Origin: Methanomassiliicoccaceae archaeon UBA480
Lineage (GTDB): Archaea; Thermoplasmatota; Thermoplasmata; Methanomassiliicoccales; Methanomethylophilaceae
Direction: 5' to 3'
Length of the DNA: 9,205 nucleotides
Assembly: GCA_002506425.1 (NCBI GenBank)
Contig: DAXO01000083.1
Span: 13,708-22,912, forward strand
Below, piece by piece: positions 7,137-9,205 of this stretch (positions within the stretch are counted from its first letter, which is position 1; the number at the start of each line of letters is the position of its first letter). Position numbers and translations under genes: made by a program. The notes under the pieces were generated by a model that had not been told where the DNA came from, searched no databases, and saw only the letters and a list, made by a program, of their open reading frames with translations.

Positions 7137-8231
7137 ATGTGGGATGCCGAGCTTGTCACTCGTGTTAGAGACAGAAAACTGAACGAGATCATGATTTTCG
7201 GATCCATGGCGAAGATCGATAGCGCCAATGTGGATTCATATATAGACATCATCGTTTCGCTAGGCGATGATATAGATGCCTGCGATACGCTTCTCGATAC
7301 CGATGGAGAAGCAACAATAGAGCTCGATTCTATAGACCACCCTGCTTATCTGGAGCGCCTCTCCGAATCGGAGATGAAAGACGAAACTGCGTTCGATGCC
7401 ATGAAATCACAGCCTACGGAAGAATCTGATGAAGAAAGCATCGAGGATTACGTCAAGGGTCTGATTTCGGAAGCTGTCGATTCACTCAGGAAAGGGTCCT
7501 CTTCAGACGCACTAGAATCGCTGAAAGAGGAGCTTATGATCTGCCGCAACCGCATCGAGGAGCTCTCAGGTCAGCTCGATTACGCCAAAGGCAGTGAATC
7601 TGCACTTCAAGAGCAATTCGATTCATTGAAAGGGAAACTCGATGAGCTCGAGAAAGCGAATGATGATCTCGATACCGAGAACCGTCGTCTGAAGATAGAG
7701 CTGAAGCTCGCATCTGAAAAGCTATCGGTATTAGAATCCGCACCTGCAGAGCCTATTTCCCCTGTAGAGCAGGCGACGGAAGAGGTGACGGAAGATTCTG
7801 TTGAAAAACAATCTCAGGAAGAAGTAGAAGGAAAGGATTCTTCCGGATCATTCATCAGCGAACAGAACCTTCAATCTCTTGGCAAAATCAGGCAGATGAA
7901 GGATAGGAAGATAGACGAGCTCATCGAGGCATCGGCATCGGGCAAGATCGATGTGGAAATCGGAGACGATATCATAGGTTTCCTGAAAGTGGATGTCGCC
8001 ATCTGCGATACGCTGCTCTCTATCGATTATTCTAACAAGGAAAGCGTCATCTCCGGCTTCAAGAAGATAGTTGCCATCTTAACTGAATCCAAAGAACCCG
8101 TCTATCAGAACGAGTATGTGAAGATGTTGGATGAAGACGAAGCATTCCTCGAATTCACTTACTCTCAGATTCTCAACAGTGTTCAGGGTATGATAATGTA
8201 CCTAAGGGACGAGATCCTTCCGAATGAGTGA
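7137..8231 (+). CDS. Unrecognised coiled-coil protein with a related helical domain at each end
   Basis: I do not recognise this 364-residue, very acidic protein. Three parts are visible: an N-terminal helical domain (about 8-90), a long heptad-rich coiled coil (about 125-202, for example ELSGQLDYA and LDELEKANDDLDTENRRL), then a Ser/Glu/Pro linker (203-245) and a C-terminal helical domain (251-360). The two end domains look duplicated: RDRKLNEI (11-18) pairs with KDRKIDEL (255-262), KID (26-28) with KID (270-272), and ACDTLL (48-53) with ICDTLL (289-294). The same domain seems present in the preceding gene. A rod with a binding head at each end, probably dimeric, is a reasonable picture but is inference. 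There is no good ribosome binding site before 7137. The same frame continues upstream to the previous gene's TGA, interrupted by TAG at 7122 and 7083. An internal start at 7191 (MIFGSM) is possible. Confidence 0.75.
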   Translation: MWDAELVTRVRDRKLNEIMIFGSMAKIDSANVDSYIDIIVSLGDDIDACDTLLDTDGEATIELDSIDHPAYLERLSESEMKDETAFDAMKSQPTEESDEESIEDYVKGLISEAVDSLRKGSSSDALESLKEELMICRNRIEELSGQLDYAKGSESALQEQFDSLKGKLDELEKANDDLDTENRRLKIELKLASEKLSVLESAPAEPISPVEQATEEVTEDSVEKQSQEEVEGKDSSGSFISEQNLQSLGKIRQMKDRKIDELIEASASGKIDVEIGDDIIGFLKVDVAICDTLLSIDYSNKESVISGFKKIVAILTESKEPVYQNEYVKMLDEDEAFLEFTYSQILNSVQGMIMYLRDEILPNE

Positions 8232-8235
8232 ATTC

Positions 8236-8250
8236 AATATTTTTAATAAA
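8236..8250 (+). terminator. Oligo-T transcription terminator candidate
   Basis: Right after the TGA at 8229-8231 the sequence turns AT-rich and contains a T5 run (8240-8244), followed by further T-rich stretches. Archaeal RNA polymerase commonly stops at such runs without a hairpin. The evidence is composition and position only. Confidence 0.4.
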
Positions 8251-8471
8251 CCCTTTACTTATTTATCTGAAAGCTTAACTGGCTTTATTAATTCGAATTC
8301 TATGCTTTCAATTAATAATTGTAGAGGATTAGATGTAATTTTGTATATTCGATAAAATCCTCATCAATCAGCGAATTTGATACATTTTATTCTATAATTT
8401 TATTTTTTCAACCTGGAAACTAAACTTACGATATTATTATCATTTCACTGCCTTTAACCTGCAAAATATTG

Positions 8472-8490
8472 ATAATTAGAAATTAATTAT
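8472..8490. repeat. Inverted repeat with 7-bp arms
   Basis: ATAATTA (8472-8478) and TAATTAT (8484-8490) are perfect inverted copies around a 5-base loop. Such AT-only dyads arise easily by chance in this composition, so no function is claimed. Confidence 0.4.
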
Positions 8491-8584
8491 GCTAATAGCT
8501 TAACTTACTAGAATAAATTCATTCCATTAAAAATTACCAATTTTAAGGGCAATTTCTTATTATTTCTTGTAATATTTCATGAAC

Positions 8585-8599
8585 TTGCAAAAAATGCAA
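8585..8599. repeat. Inverted repeat TTGCA-A5-TGCAA
   Basis: TTGCA (8585-8589) and TGCAA (8595-8599) are inverted copies around a loop of five A. It is short, but it is one of the few dyads in the region that include G and C. No function can be assigned. Confidence 0.4.
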
Positions 8600-8621
8600 T
8601 TTTTACGACAAATTTCAACAT

Positions 8622-8831
8622 TTATTCAATTTTTAACCACTTTTTTGTCCACGACGGCCTCCCGAATGTGTACTTGATTCTAGCTTTTTCCACACGAAAA
8701 CCCCTCATTTTTGGGCCATTTCGATGCATTTTTTCCACAGTAGCTTTGGATCTTCTCAAATCCTTTAGAAAACCTGATTTTGCATGAATTACTTCAATAT
8801 TTTGATTATATTGAATTATTATAGTTGATAG
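8622..8831 (-). pseudogene. Possible remnant of a small basic protein gene
   Basis: On the minus strand 69 codons are open, ending in TAA at 8624-8622 and bounded upstream by a TAG at 8834-8832. The translation is strongly basic, for example FLKDLRRSKATVEKMHRNG and FGRPSWTKKWLKIE. It coincides with the patch of higher GC at 8641-8760, as expected if older coding DNA survives there. There is no ATG until codon 35 (8729), so a complete gene would have only 35 residues. By rough reckoning about one open stretch this long is expected by chance in the region. I do not recognise the sequence; a transposase or DNA-binding relic would fit the charge but is a guess. Confidence 0.2.
8630..8740 (+). repeat. 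Repeated T-tract plus CCAC motif, four copies
   Basis: Four copies of a T5-6 tract followed by CCAC occur at 8630-8640 (TTTTTAACCAC), 8641-8652 (TTTTTTGTCCAC), 8685-8693 (TTTTTCCAC) and 8729-8738 (TTTTTTCCAC). The first two abut, and the last two are 45 bp apart. The third continues as ACGAAAACCCC, which loosely recalls archaeal origin recognition boxes but lacks their G-run. On the minus strand the last two are in-frame Val-Glu-Lys codons of the possible relic, so they may be a coding by-product. Confidence 0.4.
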
Positions 8832-8844
8832 CTATACATACTAC

Positions 8845-8861
8845 ATTTATTCGAAATAAAT
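8845..8861. repeat. Palindromic hairpin with 7-bp arms and a 3-base loop
   Basis: ATTTATT (8845-8851) and AATAAAT (8855-8861) are perfect inverted copies around CGA. A protein-binding site or a small hairpin is possible. Chance is not excluded in such AT-rich DNA. Confidence 0.4.
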
Positions 8862-9004
8862 CATCTTTTGGTGATTAATTGACGATTACCCTACTTTCAC
8901 GAATCTGCAAGAAAAGACGCTCTGAATACAGAAATTGATTGTTTTCTCTCCCATCATCGCAAAAACTGCTTGGAAATGAGTGGATTCGCATGTATTGTAT
9001 TGAT

Positions 9005-9050
9005 TTATAATTAATATATGCAATAGCATTATTGTCTAAATTAATTATAA
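9005..9050. repeat. 46-bp two-tier dyad
   Basis: The outer arms TTATAATTAAT (9005-9015) and ATTAATTATAA (9040-9050) are perfect 11-bp inverted copies. Inside them CAATA (9021-9025) and TATTG (9030-9034) form a second pair around a GCAT loop. Both pairs share the same axis (9027.5), with equal 5-base spacers on each side. This could fold as an interrupted hairpin or bind a dimeric protein. It is the strongest symmetric element in the AT-rich region. Confidence 0.6.
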
Positions 9051-9205
9051 TATTAGGTTGTATTGGATTAAATCATTAATTTGCCTCCAGTTCCTGCATT
9101 CGAATCATAGCATATCGAAAAAGATAGACATGGTCCACATTGACCGGTAATATCAAAGGATCAGAAATTGAATATGCAGGTCGAAAGTATGGTTCTCAAG
9201 TATAT

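Larger units (their letters stand above)
8232..9205. other. Long AT-rich region with no convincing gene
   Basis: These 974 bp contain no reading frame with a credible start and length. Hand counts of single 60-base lines give about 28% GC (8401-8460) and 20% GC (8461-8520), against about 58% in the DUF4261 gene. Local GC rises to about 42% at 8641-8760 and about 40% at 8941-9000. Several short inverted repeats and a T-tract/CCAC motif are listed separately. No tRNA, rRNA or CRISPR repeat is visible. It could be a decayed insertion, a genomic-island border, a regulatory or replication region, or the 5' region of a gene beyond the right edge. Confidence 0.7.

Noticed and set aside
8324..8362. 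Inverted repeat GAGGATT/AATCCTC with a 25-base loop
   Set aside because: It is perfect over 7 bp, but the loop is long and has no further symmetry on the same axis; chance is likely.
8272..8506. AGCTTAACT occurring twice (8272-8280 and 8498-8506)
   Set aside because: A single 9-base repeat 226 bp apart, without flanking similarity, is not evidence of an element or attachment site.
8883..9014. 43-codon open frame on the plus strand
   Set aside because: It has no ATG near its start, a stretch of this length is expected by chance in AT-rich DNA, and the translation is not recognised.
9096..9110. TTCGAATC resembling a tRNA T-loop
   Set aside because: There is no matching GC-rich acceptor, D or anticodon stem around it, and the flanks are AT-rich.
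9174..9205. ATG at 9174 with an open frame to the right edge and a possible TATA-like AATAT 25 bp upstream
   Set aside because: Only ten codons are visible and other frames are also open at the edge, so a gene start cannot be supported.

Overview
The window looks archaeal. It most resembles a gut methanogen of the Methanomassiliicoccales (Thermoplasmatota). The reasons are a perfect archaeal Shine-Dalgarno (GGTGAT), TATA-like boxes about 24-28 bp before start codons that suggest leaderless mRNAs, frequent ATA isoleucine codons, and gene families shared with gut Firmicutes (a PdxK/PdxY-type kinase, DUF4261, DUF4428). None of the six stop codons visible in the window is TAG, which fits but does not prove a pyrrolysine-using lineage. 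The taxonomic placement is inference from style and content; there is no rRNA or marker gene here.

Layout. On the minus strand, 2885 down to 1 holds a two-gene unit: a pyridoxal/pyridoxamine-type kinase fused to a PaiA-like GNAT acetyltransferase, then a YgiQ-family radical SAM protein. The two overlap by one base, and the second runs off the left edge. A 46-bp intergenic stretch (2886-2931) with one central AT-rich box separates this unit from a plus-strand series: a TPR-like helical repeat protein (2932-3861), a TPR plus DUF4261 protein (3885-5633), a DUF4428 zinc-ribbon protein with a probable PH-like domain (5640-6257), and two unrecognised proteins (6285-7028 and 7137-8231). DUF4261 and DUF4428 appear translationally linked, because the ribosome binding site of the second lies across the stop codon of the first.

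The last two proteins share a divergent helical domain. I see it once at each end of the coiled-coil protein at 7137 and probably twice in the protein at 6285. This is the best candidate for something undescribed. Both genes are lower in GC (about 48% in a line counted by hand) than the upstream genes (about 58%), which suggests a more recently acquired or faster-evolving pair.

From 8232 to the right edge (974 bp) there is no convincing gene. The DNA is very AT-rich (20-28% GC in lines counted by hand) with a patch of about 42% GC at 8641-8760. It contains several small dyads, the strongest being a two-tier 46-bp one at 9005-9050, a repeated T-tract/CCAC motif, and a possible minus-strand gene remnant at 8622-8831. 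It may be an island boundary, a decayed insertion or a replication/regulatory region; the sequence alone does not decide.
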